The notes beneath the pieces are model-generated. The model was given only the letters and a program-made list of their open reading frames with translations. It made no database searches and was not told where the DNA came from. From Lepas anatifera (Eukaryota; Arthropoda; Thecostraca; Lepadidae): a DNA stretch of 64,000 nt. This document shows, one piece after another, positions 34,301 to 45,097 of this stretch; within the stretch, counting starts at the first letter, position 1; every line of letters begins with the position of its first letter. The translations under genes and the position numbers were made by a program. The stretch spans positions 1,375,001 through 1,439,000 of the forward strand of contig JAOTON010001685.1 of NCBI GenBank assembly GCA_034440635.1, given 5' to 3'.

Positions 34301-35290
34301 CCAGGGGGCGCCTAGGCTATACAAAGGCGGTTTTTCTATCGAAGGGCTGCCATCCTAGGGGCGCCTTTGCTGTCCACAGCACTTGTGTTATCCAGGGTTG
34401 TCTTTGCTGTCCAGGGGCGCCTTTGCTATCCAAGGGTGCATATGACATCCTTAGGGCGCTTTTTCCAGTGGGCGCCTAGGCTATCAAAGGGCGCCTTTTT
34501 CTACCCAAGGTGAGCATTTTATTTTCCTAAAGCGCCTACTTCTATCTAAGGGGCGCTTGTGCTGTCCGGGGTACCTATGTTACCAGGATTTGCCTTTGCT
34601 GCCCAGGGGCGCCTTTCCTAGCCAAGGGCGCATATGATATCCGTAGTTCGCTTCATCCAGGGGGCGCCTAGGCTATACAAAGGCGGGTATCTATCAAAGG
34701 GGTGCCTTCCTAGGGGCGCCTTTGCTGTCCACAGTACTTAGGGTTGTCTTTGCTGTCCAGGGGCGCCTTTGCTATCCAAGGGTGCATATGACATCCGTAG
34801 GGCGCTTTTTCCAGTGGGCGCCTAGGCTATCAAAGAGCGCCTTTTTCTACCCAAGGTGAGCATTTTATTTTCCTAAAGCGCCTATTTCTATCTAAAGGGC
34901 GCTTATGATGTCCAGTTCACCTATGTTACCAAGATTTGCCTTTGCTGCCCAGGGGCGCCTTTCCTAGCCAAGGGCGCATATGGTGTCCGTAGGGCGCTTC
35001 ATCCCGGGGGCGCCTAGGCTACCCAGGGGCGCTTCATCCAGGGGGGCCTAGGCTACTCAGGGGTGCATTAGTTCCCCATGGCGCAATCTTGCTATCTAGT
35101 TGCGCCTTTTCTTTGCCGGGGCGCTTTTGTTAGCTTTCTAAATTTCATCTTCAACATTTTACTGGGGCGCAAAAGACCAGTAAAGGCGTCTAGTGTTTGG
35201 GCAGGGGCGCTTTGTCATGGTTTTAAGGAGTATGTGTTCATTCAAGTGGAATAAGTGGTGTCTACCACCTTGGCGCACGAAATGGGTACA
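31385..35290 (+). repeat. Long GGCGCC-type minisatellite with higher-order repeats
   Basis: About 3.9 kb of degenerate units around GGGGCGCCTTTGCTATCCA. From about 33240 blocks repeat every 600 bp or so (a GCAGCTGAAGRTGGATAAGGG mark at 33245 and 33843). From 34060 to 35010 a block of about 350 bp repeats nearly exactly (GTGGGCGCCTAGGCTATCAAA at about 34117, 34469 and 34816). No protein is credible. Open frames come from the repeat. Confidence 0.9.
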
Positions 35291-35298
35291 GGCGCGCC

Positions 35299-35333
35299 GC
35301 TCATATCGGGCGCCTTCGGCGCCCGATATGAGC
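35299..35333. repeat. Perfect 16-bp hairpin with 3-nt loop near the end of element B
   Basis: GCTCATATCGGGCGCC, loop TTC, then its exact complement. It is subterminal, about 70 bp from the right end, like the hairpin in elements A and A'. As DNA it could mark the transposon end. As RNA it would form a very stable stem, but no U-tract follows. Confidence 0.85.
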
Positions 35334-35339
35334 TGAGCT

Positions 35340-35405
35340 TTACTGGGGCGCTTCGGAGCTAAGGGGGGGCCCGGGCCCCCTGGGCCCCCCTTGGATCCGT
35401 CACTG
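35340..35405 (-). repeat. Right terminal region of element B
   Basis: GGGGGGGCCCGGGCCCCCTGGG and CTTGGATCCGTCACTG form the inverse of the left end at 17382-17425. Confidence 0.8.
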
Positions 35406-35413
35406 ACTCGAGC
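35406..35413. repeat. Right target-site duplication of element B (ACTCGAGC)
   Basis: Matches 17374-17381. Confidence 0.85.
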
Positions 35414-36155
35414 GAATTCAGACGTGCTCGAGCAAATTCAGACGTGTTCTAACGAATTCAGACGTACTCGAGCAAATTCAGACGTACTTGAGCGAATTCA
35501 GACGTACTCGAGCAAATTCAGACGTGCTCTAACGAATTCAGACGTACTCGAGCAAATTCAGACGTACTCGAGCGAATTCAGACGTACTCGAGCGAATTCA
35601 GACGTACTCGAGCAAATTCAGACGTACTCGAGCGAATTCAGACGTACTCGAGCAAATTCAGACGTACTCGAGCAAATTCAGACGTACTCGAGCAAATTCA
35701 GACGTACTCGAGCAATTCAGACGTACTCGAGTAAATTCAGACGTACTCGAGCAAATTCAGACGTACTCGAGCAAATTCAGACGTACTCGAGCAAATTCAG
35801 ACGTACTCGAGCAAATTCCGACGTACTCGACCAAATTCCGACGTACTCTAGCGAATTCAGACGTACTCGAGCGAATTCAGACGTACTCGAGCAAATTCAG
35901 ACGTACTCGAGCAAATTCAGACGTACTCGAGCAATTCAGACGTACTCGAGCAAATTCAGACGTACTCGAGCAAATTCAGACGTACTCGAGCAAATTCAGA
36001 CGTACTCGAGCAAATTCAGACGTACTCGAGCAAATTCCGACGTACTCGACCAAATTCCGACGTACTCTGGCGAATTCAGACGTACTCGAGCGAATTCAGA
36101 CGTACCCGAGCGAAATCAGACGTACCCGAGCGAAATCAGACGTACTCGGAGTACT
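35406..36155 (+). repeat. 20-bp satellite, main part (about 37 units)
   Basis: Unit ACTCGAGCAAATTCAGACGT with a frequent A/G change (CAAATT or CGAATT) and two single-base-deleted units at about 35715 and 35935. A segment of about 220 bp is itself repeated (compare 35740-35880 with 35940-36080). The unit has no stop codon in any plus frame, so it reads as a 20-aa repeat within an open stretch 35391-36215. I do not regard that as a gene. Confidence 0.95.
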
Positions 36156-36215
36156 CTTATTAAAATACCTGATGTATTAAACAATGTTTCAAAGATCGTT
36201 TTCTGCTTCCGTTAA

Positions 36216-37241
36216 CCCTCGCCCCACCGGGGGCCATCGATGGCCCCCTAAGGTTTTTCCGGGATAGCAGAAAAACGACGAGGCGCAGCACCGCGGTTGA
36301 GGGCTCTACCTCTCACTGCAACATTTTCCCATCATCCCTGAAATTTTTAACTCCGGGTCACCCAAGGTCAGGTCACCAGACGAGGTCAACCAAGGTCACC
36401 TCACTTCACCTTTAGAGCTCTGTAAGAGCTACATTTCAAACTCGATCGATTTGAAACTTCCTACACTTCATGACCCTTCCAGGGTCTACAAGGTGTATAT
36501 CCGAGATTTTTCGATTTCGTGCCCTGAGGTCAGGTCACGAGGCGACCTCTCCCATTGGAAAAGCATGGGGAAAAGCTATTTCATGATATAAAAGCTACAA
36601 AAATGATTGAAAATACTCAGACTGCTCAGAACAACGTTTTTGGACACCCTTTCACGGATCCCAGGGGTCATATTTTCCCTTTGACTTTTCCAAGGTCATC
36701 CAAGGTCACCAGAGGTCAAAAACAGTATTTTGACAATAACTTTTGACCTAATTGACCTAGAGCGGTGAAACAAACACCATCGTGTTTGTCTTGTCACTGG
36801 CTTTCATTTGATATACAGCAAGGTTACTTTTTGACCTTTCGTGACCTCAGGTCATATTAGGTCACGAGGTGACCTCTGGCGGTCAAACCATTGGCGGGAG
36901 GTCTTTACATTCCACATAGCGGAAAAAGTACTGGCAATTTGCTATCAAATGTACTTCACCAGGCCTCAATAGCTCTAATGACATAAGAGTTATGCCCAGT
37001 TTGCTTAATCATTGCATATTTGAGTGAAAATAGCCGATCTTGACCTAATTTGACCTCTGGAGGTCAAACCATTGACCTGAGCACTAAAACATGCGAAGTA
37101 ATTTCTTACTGAATTCACGCGAGCTTTCTATTGCACTTTGCAGATTTGCGCTAACGCCTATATTTTTGGAGTTAGAGGGGGGGCCATCGATGGCCCCCCC
37201 GGTGGGGCGAAGGTGGCGCCGGACCCCCGGTGGGGCGCGGG
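36216..37241 (+). mobile_element. TTAA-flanked element rich in AGGTCA half sites
   Basis: The termini CCCTCGCCCCACCGGGGG (left) and CCCGCGCCCCACCGGGGG (read inward from the right) differ at one base and are flanked by TTAA (36212-36215 and 37242-37245). TTAA target duplications are typical of piggyBac-type and Kolobok-type transposons. A perfect palindrome around CCATCGATGG lies just inside each end (36229-36248 and 37177-37200). The interior has no gene but is packed with AGGTCA/TGACCT hexamers in direct and inverted arrangements. Confidence 0.82.
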
Positions 37242-37245
37242 TTAA

Positions 37246-37806
37246 TGGATCCAGCACCATTCAAATTTGACCTTAACCCAGGGTGAGTTTTATGAGACAG
37301 AATTTGAACGAAGGGGATGCTGTAATCCAATCCCCTAGGGTTTTTAGGATGTGACCCAGAAACGTTTGCGGTGCGGCTGGTGCCGCATTGGCGCAACTTT
37401 AAGAGGTATCAACCGCGCGTGATTTGGAAAACATATCAGTCCCTGGAAAACATATCAGTCCCTAGGTTTCCGAATTTTGTATGAGCTCTGGGAACATGTA
37501 AGGCTTATTTTCCGTTTTGTAGGCTATGTGCTGCGCTTCCTTATCAAGCGTATTAAAATTTGGCGTAAGACAATATATTAACATGGTTAACCTTTTGTGA
37601 CCTTTGTACATGTTCTGAAATTTTTTAACTAATGACCTTAAATAACCTTTGATACCTCCCTTGGGTTTGTGTGCTGTATCTATATTTTCATCATGTTTAG
37701 GAAACAAAATCATATTTCAGGGTTTAAATAGTACTGTCAGGTAGTTTTGAGTGCTGAATTTGAAATAAACCTTAAAAAATGACATCTGGAAATGATGCCT
37801 AGACAT
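37246..37806. other. Unassigned spacer between two TTAA elements
   Basis: AT-rich, with some TGACC words at 37570-37650. No gene recognised. Confidence 0.4.
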
Positions 37807-37810
37807 TTAA

Positions 37811-38642
37811 CATGCGCATTGACGGGGTTCTGAGCCACCTTCGCATTGACGGGGGGGCGGGTACCCGCCCCTAAGATCTCGAGAACCACGGTAGGTAGCG
37901 AAAAACGGTAAACGGTGTTGGGCTGCTCATCCACTTCTCCATCGAAAACATATGGACCATTTTTTTCTGGTCACATTTAAGGTCACGAGAGGTCAAAACA
38001 TGCCGTCATAGGGATAACATGTAAATTCAGTTTTTCGGCCATTACATCTGAACAAGTAAAGATAGAGCAAAACGACTTAAACTATATGAATCCTCTCAGC
38101 AAGCCGAATCGAATGATATATAATTTGACCTTACTAGGTCAAATCAAAGATTTGACCTGACATGAGGTCAGGTCACGGTTAAATTATATAAAATGCATAT
38201 CATTAGAACTGAAAAGCCCAGGCGAGTATAATGCAGCTAAAATAAATGCTCTATTACCATCCGTTACTGAGTTATTCCGTAAAAACCATTTTCCCATGTA
38301 TTTCCAATGGAGAGGTCATGCCTCGTACCTGACCTTAGATCATCGATATCAAAAATACCGGAACATATTTTAGAGAACTCGGTGGGGACATTATGTGATA
38401 TGAGTTTCAATTGGATAAGTTCACCCTGCTCCGACTTATGCTATCTTAAACTTTTTTGCGGTCAGGTCACTTGACCTGTACTGGTGACCTGACCTTGGAT
38501 GACCTAACCTTAAAATTTTCACAGAAGTTGTAAAAGGATGAGGGAAAAGGTATACCGAGTACGGCGGCGCTACGCGCCGCCGTTTTTCTGCTATCTCCGA
38601 AAAACCCGAGGGGGCGGGTACCCGCCCCCGTCAATGCGCGTG
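37811..38642 (+). mobile_element. Second TTAA-flanked AGGTCA-rich element
   Basis: The termini CATGCGCATTGACGGGG and, inward from the right, CACGCGCATTGACGGGG are flanked by TTAA (37807-37810 and 38643-38646). GGCGGGTACCCGCC palindromes lie inside both ends. The interior matches the degraded copies at 14131-15645 and 19081-19632/30836-31385. Confidence 0.85.
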
Positions 38643-38646
38643 TTAA

Positions 38647-41380
38647 GACAACCCGAACTTTTGGCCGTCTGCGACCCTGACCTTTCACCTAACCTCATGC
38701 CTTACCTACCTACATAGTTCACGAGGCTGTATGGTACATGAACACAAGAGGGAAAGTTCTGATTGTTCTGATGCCTATGGTCTTGCCCTATTTGTGGTTG
38801 TTGAACAGATAGTTGAAGGCAATATTAGACACAGCGGCAAAATCAATCTTGAGAAGCAAAAAAACCGATCTTTTATCTGACTTGCACGGTGGTCTGATGA
38901 CCAAAGACCATACAAACTGGAAGGAATCGCGAGCTTTTTTGAACAGCAATACAATTATTTCTCTCGCGGAGCCTTACCTCAAAAAGGGGCCAGCCGTGTG
39001 GAAAGGTGGACCCCCCTTGTTCTCTGTAAGGGCAAGGGTGGTGAAAATAAGAATGAGTGTTAGGGCTTATCAATTTCATTTTATTTTGCCATAAACAAAG
39101 AAAAAGTGGACAGAAAAATATCATGACATGTGGGGATGAGTTTATACATACCAGCAGCTCTACCACAGCCGTTCACCGAAATAGGAAAGTGAAAGCGGAG
39201 GCACGCACGATCAATAGGACGCAAAATCCAAACCGGAACTGTTTTAGAACTGACCGATCTCGCAGCCCTGTTGACTGTTCTGGCCATTGCTATTGCCAAA
39301 CCTGGCTGACCAGTGATGACATTAGTTAACGGCAAGTCATTGCTCATTGCGTATATGGAAACTATCAAGTATACTGTTTTTTGAAGATCTAATTCTATTT
39401 TTTTACTTTTCCCCTTTCTTTGTTGATGAGCCGACCCAACTATGCGAAAGTATAATACTAAAGTAGATCATCTAAACAGTGTAGAGTCACCGTTATCCGA
39501 TGTCTCGTAACGAGATGGGGGACAGCCAACTCGCCGACCACTGTCTGACATGACAGGCAAATATTTAAACAATTCGTGAATAGAGCAGTCCAGTGCTAGC
39601 CCACCAGACGCCATCTTAGTGGCATTTGCAGTTTTTTAGGCATGACTTTTGGGATCGAAAATGGGAAGGCTGCGGTGCATTTCCCTAACAAGAATCGTTC
39701 TGGATAAGATATAGTTTTCACTCTCTTTTTGTCTAGTTTTGAGACCAATTGTGATTAGTTTTTTTCCAAAAGTGTTCAGATTTTTCTGTCAATTCTGGAT
39801 CTGCAGCGGTATGGTACTCTGGCTTATTGAATGATGCATCTTTGTTTAACTTCCCCCGGGCGAGTCCCTCTACCTCCGCCATCCTCCTCGCACGGGGTTT
39901 TTCCAAAGTGACCGGAAATTGGCACTGTGCAGTGCTGCTGTTCTTCTAGTATAGCTGTTATTGACTCCTTCTCGCGTCTTTGCTCTGAATTGTGAGTGAA
40001 TGTTATGCCAGGCCAGGAGCCCACTTAAAACGACCCCCACCTTCATAAAGTTTGAACTGCTCGTACTGCTTTTGGAAATGTAACCATTCCAAGCTAATCG
40101 GGTCTGGGCCAGTCTGTGGGTATGGGATTGGACATGGGTCCCTGGGCATATGGACCTGACATTTCTTATGTTTGCTCTTACTGCTTTGAAAGAAGTCTGT
40201 CAACTGTTCAAAATGCACCATGTCAATATCAATTTACATTATGCCATTACTGCTCTGTAGTACGAAAATGCAGGGGTCCAAAACTTACCATTTTGACATT
40301 CTTAATGGTTACAGCCCAAAATGGACAAGGTGCCATAAATTAGCCGATAGTTTCCTCCAGACGAATAACGGAACAAATAGCCAAAGTTTGCACATGTAAT
40401 TTAAACTCGCAATGTTTTTCAACAACTAAGATGGTCCAGGAGTATCCCTTGGTATCCTACTAACTCAAAACGCGCCACATTGTGCAGCCTGGGCTGGTGA
40501 CACATTTATGGTTTGGAATTTTCAATGGTGACAACCTGAACACTTTTTTGGCCCCTGCGAAAATGTTTTGCTTTTTTTACTGATGGAGACAGGAGGTTAC
40601 AGGGGCCCTTTGTAGGAAGCCCTCCATGCCAGTCCTTGATCTTCCACACAGAAGTGAATAATAATTCAAGGTTATTCGCGAAGTTCATCGAAACAACATC
40701 CCCCTCTGCATTTATTTGACACGCGGTACAAGCAATGCTTTAGATTGTAAGCATTTGTGCCTGTTTCCATGGATCTAGAGCAGGTGATGCCCTGCTCCTG
40801 CTCTGCCTCCTCATTTGAACGTTTCGAATAACGCTAATGGCGCAGCGGTGTTTGAGTAAGACCTCGTATGTTACAGCAAAACCCTCCCGTTTTGGAAGTT
40901 GACAATTATTGTGTTTACATGTATCGATTAGTATTTATGGGATTCCTCTTCTGTTATCCCTTCCCCCTATGAAACTGGTGGTGGCGCCACTGCAGCGACG
41001 TATAGTGAGACAACAAACAGAGCATAAACAGTACCTCTCGGGGCGGCTGTGTTTGACGCGTCGTACGTTAACCAGGCATTTCTGAGGACGCCCTGTGAGA
41101 AACAAGAGCTCTGGTTTTTCCTGTCCAGTGGCTGCTGTAGGCACGGACCGCTGAAGCATAATCCTAGACCCAGTTGACTTCTAAGTGGTTGGTTGGAATG
41201 AAAATTCTCCTGGATTACATGTGGGTCAGTTTTGAGAGTCAGATTGAGCTTTAATGATTGTAATTTATTTCTGCGCCTGCTGTGGTGAGCTGGAGTGTCT
41301 CAGCACGCCCCGGCTACCTGCACCAGGTCAGCACTGTCAGGTAGCCCTTAATTGTAAGATAATGCGCCTAATACACCCTA
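38647..41380. other. Unassigned region
   Basis: About 2.7 kb without a recognised gene or repeat. The ORFs of 60-100 codons (for example 38813-39094, 39057-39329 and 40116-40343) overlap in both strands and show no domain. Small host exons here cannot be excluded. Confidence 0.4.
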
Positions 41381-42845
41381 ATAGATTCTCTCCCGGCCTC
41401 CGGCGGTGCGGACCCTGAAATCGAGCTTCTCTGTGTGAAATTGAGCCGTGTCGCCCGCCGCAGACACCGGTGGCGCGCATCGGCACAAACTGGCGCAGCT
41501 CGCTCGTTTGCGGTCTTCCCAACTGTCAATGCGGCCATTGCGGTGTGAGTTGTGGCCAGCTCGGCGCACCTGAACGGCGGCAATTGCGGCGCAGGGGCGC
41601 CGCGACGCGTTGGAATGACCCAGCTCTCTCATCTCTCGCTCCCTCCCGTCTCAGAGACACCTCGGCCCGGGCTGAGCGGCTCGCACAAAAACCGTAGCGG
41701 CCGTGTAATTACATCTCACTTTACGGAACGGCCGGCGGCGGCGGCTGCGGCGCAGTCGCGGCCAACCGGGCGCAGTGTGCTCGATCACGGCAGGCTAATT
41801 ACAAAGCCGGCGGCCGGGCGGACCGCTAACGGCCGCCGCGCCGCCGCCGCCACTGCACTCTAACGACCCACGAGCTGTCAGTTAACAGCGCCGGCCGCGC
41901 ACAGGTCGGCCGGCCGCCGGCCCGCCGGTAATCAAGTTATTTGAGGGAAACAGGGGGCGCGCCGGCGGCGCCGCGGCTCGCCGTGGATAAACAAACCGTC
42001 GCGCGATGAGGTGTTTCGGATGGCGGTTGGGGATAGTGCACGCTGCTGATTAGGGTTAGGGCGACTTCAAGGATGTGTTGTGGTATGTGGAAGGAGACAA
42101 AGAACGACAGGGCGGGTGTGGACATGTCGGCAGGTCATAAAGTGTGTCAGCTGGCGTCGGAGAGTCTTACTGGACCATCCACATTCCACTTATGGGTCTC
42201 ATCGCTGCCAGCGTTATTAACACCGCTCTTATCTGCATGATAAACTGCCGGACCCAGATGGCTATCCACATCCTGGAAACGGGATGAAGAGCCGTACTAT
42301 ATCGGGTGCGATGTGTGCAAAATCACCCCGGCTATTCCCCAGCGCGAGGTCAAAAGTGTTAGGCCTGCAGCCCTCCAATGCTTTCTCCGGCGCTGAGCTG
42401 CCGCCCTAGCAGGCATTATTTCACAGCTGGTGTAGATAAGATCGATATCGGCGGCCGCCGGCGGTTCAGTTACGCCGTGCTTTTCTCCGTCAATCACCAT
42501 CGGTGGCAGCCGGCGGCGGTGGTGTGCCGACGCCAGCCCAATATCAGCCTATCCGGCAGGGCCGACGTCATTAGCAGCAGCCGCGGAGGCCGCTGGCCGC
42601 CGCGCTGCCGTAATCGACGTCGTGACAGTGCAGCCTTATCGGACCGTCCCACCATCAGATCGTTATACATTATTTCCCAGGTGTAATTTTAGCGGCCAAA
42701 CACTGGCGATTAGCTGGTGGGCCGTGATCCATTGTCATTGTATGGAGATTACCGGGCGGACGCCTGCCGGCCGTGAAGGGGCCCGGCTAAAAAGGCAGGT
42801 AGTCAACTCGCCTGCGTGGATCGGCGCAGCTGTGCTGTCAGCCCG
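41381..42845. promoter_or_regulatory. GC/CpG-rich region, possibly regulatory
   Basis: High CpG density (GGCGGCGGCGGC, GCCGGCC words) mixed with AT-rich homeobox-type core words such as GTAATTAC (about 41705), GCTAATTAC (about 41794) and GGTAATCAAG (about 41926). It is clearly different from the flanks and free of the window's transposons. Function is inferred from composition only. No promoter element was identified. Confidence 0.3.
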
Positions 42846-43168
42846 CCAGCGCGTTAGCGGTAACCACCGGAGCCGCGGTAACCAGACGAGCAGCGGTAAC
42901 CACCGGATCCGCGGTAACCACCGGAACCGCGGTAACCACCAGAGCCGCGGTAACCAGACGAGCAGTGTTAACCACCAGAGCAGCGGTAACCAGACGAGCA
43001 GTGTTAACCACCAGAGTCGCGGTAACCAGACGAGCAGCGGTAACCAGACGAGCAGTGGTAACCACCAGAGCCGCGGTAACCACCCGAGCCGCGGTAATCA
43101 CCGGAGCCGCGGTAACCAGACGAGCGGCGGTAACCACCGGAGCCGCGGTAACCATACGAGCTGCGGCG
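42846..43168 (+). repeat. 18-bp minisatellite (GCGGTAACCACCGGAGCC)
   Basis: About 17 units of an 18-bp repeat with ACC-ACC-GG or ACC-AGA-CG variants. Because 18 is divisible by three, open frames persist on both strands (42622-43209 plus, 42838-43230 minus). The peptides are repeat artefacts. Confidence 0.9.
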
Positions 43169-43231
43169 GCGCCGGCCCTGACGTCGCTGCCGCGCCCGGC
43201 GCCGATTGAGTCATTGTGTGAATAATGCATG

Positions 43232-44050
43232 ACAATGGCTAATTACGGCGGTGGAGGGTGCTGGCCGCGGGCCGGTGGGATGGAGTGGTCGGCCCTGCCG
43301 CCCAACAGCCGCCGACGGGTATTTCCAGACTCGCAGGAGGCCGCTGCCTCAAGTACCGCCGCACGAGGTGCTGGAAGTGGCTTCCGCTTGACTCGTCATG
43401 GCTTTTCGGACAGGAGCGTCGTGAGTGAGCCCATTGCTGTGTTGGCTGTGAGGCTACAGGAAATGGCCTCTTGAGACTCATAAATCCACTCAGGGGAGAG
43501 TGATGTGCTTAAATTGACCGAGAGCAGCACTATATATTCGCTTTCTAATCTCACTGACTGATTGGGTTACTGTATATATAGCTATGCTTTAGTCACCGCT
43601 ATCTAAAATTTCCGGTCTGCTACTTCATTGCAGTTATGACTGAACATACCGTGTCATTTGATGAGTGGGTAGTTTTATAATAATTTGGTAAATTACCCAA
43701 CTTAATGAATTTTCACAAGAACGTCTGCAACTGAGCCGAGAAAGCCATGTGAGCCGAGTTAACGAGTTATGTTTTGGGAGCCTAAGTCATGGTACATTGT
43801 AAATGTAATGTTTTTATTGCAGTTTACCCAAATTAATCGCTGCTTGTGCCAGTAACATTTTGTCTTTCTTGGAAAAACGACGCACTCCTGGTGATTCTCC
43901 TTTGAATTTCTATCAAACTGTCAAATGAATTGATATTCCTATTTTTGCCTCCATGCACGAGCTTCAGCACTGTTTCGCTGAACCGCGAAAGCTGAACAGA
44001 TGCCGCACAAAATCGGACAGCCCAGCTCGTCACAGAAGAAGGCTAGTGCG
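43232..44050. other. Unassigned region
   Basis: No recognised gene. A short GC-rich part (43250-43480) continues the composition of the preceding island. Confidence 0.4.
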
Positions 44051-44056
44051 TCAGCC

Positions 44057-44332
44057 TGCTTCTGTGACGGTGGAGCGTGCTCACACCCAGACTGCGCACC
44101 AGCCTGACCTGCTTCTGTGACGGTGGAGCGTGCTCACACCCAGACTGCGCACCAGCCTGACCTGCTTCTGTGACGGTGGAGCGTGCTCACACCCAGACTG
44201 CACACCAGCCTGACCTGCTTCTGTGACGGTGGAGCGTGCTCACACCCAGACTGCGCACCAGCCTGACCTGCTTCTGTGACGGTGGAGCGTGCTCACACCC
44301 AGACTGCGCACCAGCCTGACCTGCTTCTGTGA
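44057..44332 (+). repeat. 54-bp minisatellite, about 5 units
   Basis: Near-identical units starting CCTGCTTCTGTGACGGTGG. One unit has CACACC where the others have CGCACC. High identity implies recent expansion or homogenisation. Confidence 0.93.
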
Positions 44333-44480
44333 CGCGCTGTGACGCGGGACGTGCGCGGCCCGTTAGCAGCGAATCCCGGGCTCGGCCCGGCTAGTCACAC
44401 TGTCAAGGAAACGGACACCATTTGTGACGCACCTGCGTCCTGTGGCTGTCGGTCGGCGGTGACCGGCCGAGGAGAGACTC

Positions 44481-44600
44481 CTACCAACACATCTGGCCCT
44501 GTCTCTCTATGCATCTGACTGGGCCTGTCTCTCTATGTATCTGAGCCTGTCTCTCTATGTATCTGAGCCTGTCTCTCTATGTATCTGGGTCTTTCTCTCG
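44481..44600 (+). repeat. 22-bp minisatellite
   Basis: About four to five units of GCCTGTCTCTCTATGTATCT, with changes in the first and last units. Confidence 0.85.
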
Positions 44601-44604
44601 ATAG

Positions 44605-45090
44605 CTATCTGCCGACCGTGTGGGAAGTACATTCAGAGCTTCCGAGAAGACAGCTGAAGCTACCGATCTGGGGTTTGTATTGTTCGTGATGGAGTTGTAG
44701 TTACTTAAGTTATTTTTTTATTTTGCCTTTAAAAGCGGTCTGCTCCATAAAGTCCCTCCACTGCTCCTCCAGACTACCTGCATCTCCCAATTTCCATGCT
44801 TTTTAAACGCTTTGATGTATTTAGATGTGTGTTACGCATAACTAGCCCATGCGTATTTGGTTTAGTATATGGTCTTAAGTATTTTCGAGAATTGCCCCAC
44901 CTAGAGCTTTCATTGAAAACTCATCTTCATGCAACTGAGATGTTGGACGTAAAAGTAAACTGACCTGGACGAGTGGAGAACAGATGGTACTTAAAACATT
45001 TAATCGTGCGAGTTTTTCGGGCTGTGCAAAATACTTTCCTTTTTTGGTATACGAGGTGCCAATTCTTGTTAATTCCCGGGTCAAGTCTTA
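44605..45090. other. Unassigned spacer
   Basis: No recognised feature before the TTAA target site of the next element. Confidence 0.4.
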
Positions 45091-45097
45091 CCATTAA

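Larger units (their letters stand above)
17382..35405 (+). mobile_element. Element B: 18-kb hAT-like element hosting A' and other insertions
   Basis: The ends are CAGTGACGGATCTAGG (left) and, read inward from the right, CAGTGACGGATCCAAGG. Both are followed by GGGGGGCCCAGG-like sequence. The flanking ACTCGAGC duplications place the insertion inside a 20-bp satellite. Removing element A' and its duplication leaves about 6.8 kb. That remainder holds a small MITE (17472-18000), a GGCCCC-type array (18241-19080), a split AGGTCA-rich repeat (19081-19632 and 30836-31385) and a GGCGCC array of about 4 kb. No transposase was seen, so it is probably non-autonomous. Confidence 0.85.

Noticed and set aside
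31385..35290. CRISPR array
   Set aside because: Units are degenerate, irregular in length and have no unique spacers. The window is eukaryotic.
35391..36215. 274-aa repeat protein gene
   Set aside because: It is the 20-bp satellite read in frame. It starts in the end of transposon B and has no promoter or splice evidence.
42622..43209. 195-aa Asn/Gly/Arg-rich protein
   Set aside because: Translation of the 18-bp minisatellite, with an equally open frame on the other strand.
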